Shown: positions 6,308-6,451 of the stretch, in pieces
Numbering within the stretch: position 1 is the first letter of the stretch
Layout of the letters: every line of letters begins with the position of its first letter
NCBI GenBank assembly: GCA_948468465.1
Contig: CAOKJJ010000238.1
Location: 1 to 6,451 of the forward strand
Direction of reading: 5' to 3'
Source: an uncultured Eubacterium sp.
GTDB lineage: Bacteria; Bacillota_A; Clostridia; Lachnospirales; Lachnospiraceae
DNA length: 6,451 nt
Notes under the pieces: model-generated
Seen by the model: only the letters and a program-made list of their open reading frames with translations
What the model was told of the DNA's origin: nothing
Database searches by the model: none
Made by a program: the position numbers and the translations under genes

Positions 6308-6351
6308 AATAAAACCCCACCTTCCAAATTTTAATATATATGAATACTTCC

Positions 6352-6379
6352 ATTATACACGTTTTCGACTGAAAGTCAA
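6352..6379 (-). promoter_or_regulatory. Predicted strong sigma-A promoter of the chemoreceptor gene
   Basis: On the minus strand TTGACT (6379-6374) and a perfect TATAAT (6357-6352) are separated by 16 bp. The expected start is near 6345, giving a leader of about 38 nt. Upstream DNA to the window end is AT-rich (6410-6451) and could act as an UP element; no gene is seen there. There is no match to the flagellar sigma-28 pattern TAAA-N15-GCCGATAA. Confidence 0.75.
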
Positions 6380-6451
6380 GGAACAAGCCAATGCAACAGA
6401 GATTTCGCTTTTAGTATTTATAATTATGCAATTGTAATTTTTTTAATATCG

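Noticed and set aside
5660..6334. Plus-strand open frame of 224 codons opposite the Cache domain and running over the chemoreceptor start
   Set aside because: It has no recognisable domain, and it runs opposite the Cache-coding region and the chemoreceptor ribosome site.
6150..6386. Minus-strand 78-codon frame overlapping the chemoreceptor start
   Set aside because: It begins upstream of the predicted transcription start and runs through the promoter and then the chemoreceptor coding region in another frame; its sequence resembles no family.

Overview
The window looks like chromosomal DNA of a Clostridia-type Bacillota, most likely a Lachnospiraceae gut anaerobe. Support comes from strong AGGAGG-type ribosome sites, sigma-A style promoters, a consensus Gram-positive cre site, a Ser46-type HPr relative, an sCache chemoreceptor and moderate base composition. 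This is a judgement from gene style; no search was run. All five genes are on the minus strand, so transcription runs from high to low coordinates.

Reading in transcription order: (1) 6307-4487, a complete methyl-accepting chemotaxis protein with one extracellular Cache domain and its own strong promoter. (2) 4486-4412, a 75-bp gap holding a perfect 14-bp hairpin whose U-tract faces the plus strand, not the direction of the genes. (3) 4411-3077 and 3111-1618, two radical SAM genes overlapping by 35 bp. The first is a HemN/HemW-like protein of the STM4012 type. The second is an STM4011-type radical SAM protein fused to a C-terminal HAD domain that lacks the usual second motif-I Asp and stops just after motif IV. 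(4) 1477-1229, a small HPr-like protein without the phosphorelay His but with the Ser46-equivalent. It is preceded by a good promoter and a perfect cre site. (5) 1086-112, a LacI-family repressor with its own promoter. (6) 111-1, a GC-rich stretch with a T8G9 run that I cannot assign.

Two parts stand out. The radical SAM pair resembles the uncharacterised STM4011-STM4012 partnership known from Salmonella, here with a HAD domain built into the STM4011 partner. The pair probably acts as one unit on an unknown substrate. The HPr-like gene resembles Crh, the Bacillus regulatory HPr paralogue, and sits under a cre site beside a LacI/CcpA-superfamily regulator. This suggests a catabolite-control circuit rather than sugar transport. 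I see no tRNA, rRNA, CRISPR array, insertion sequence or prophage gene.
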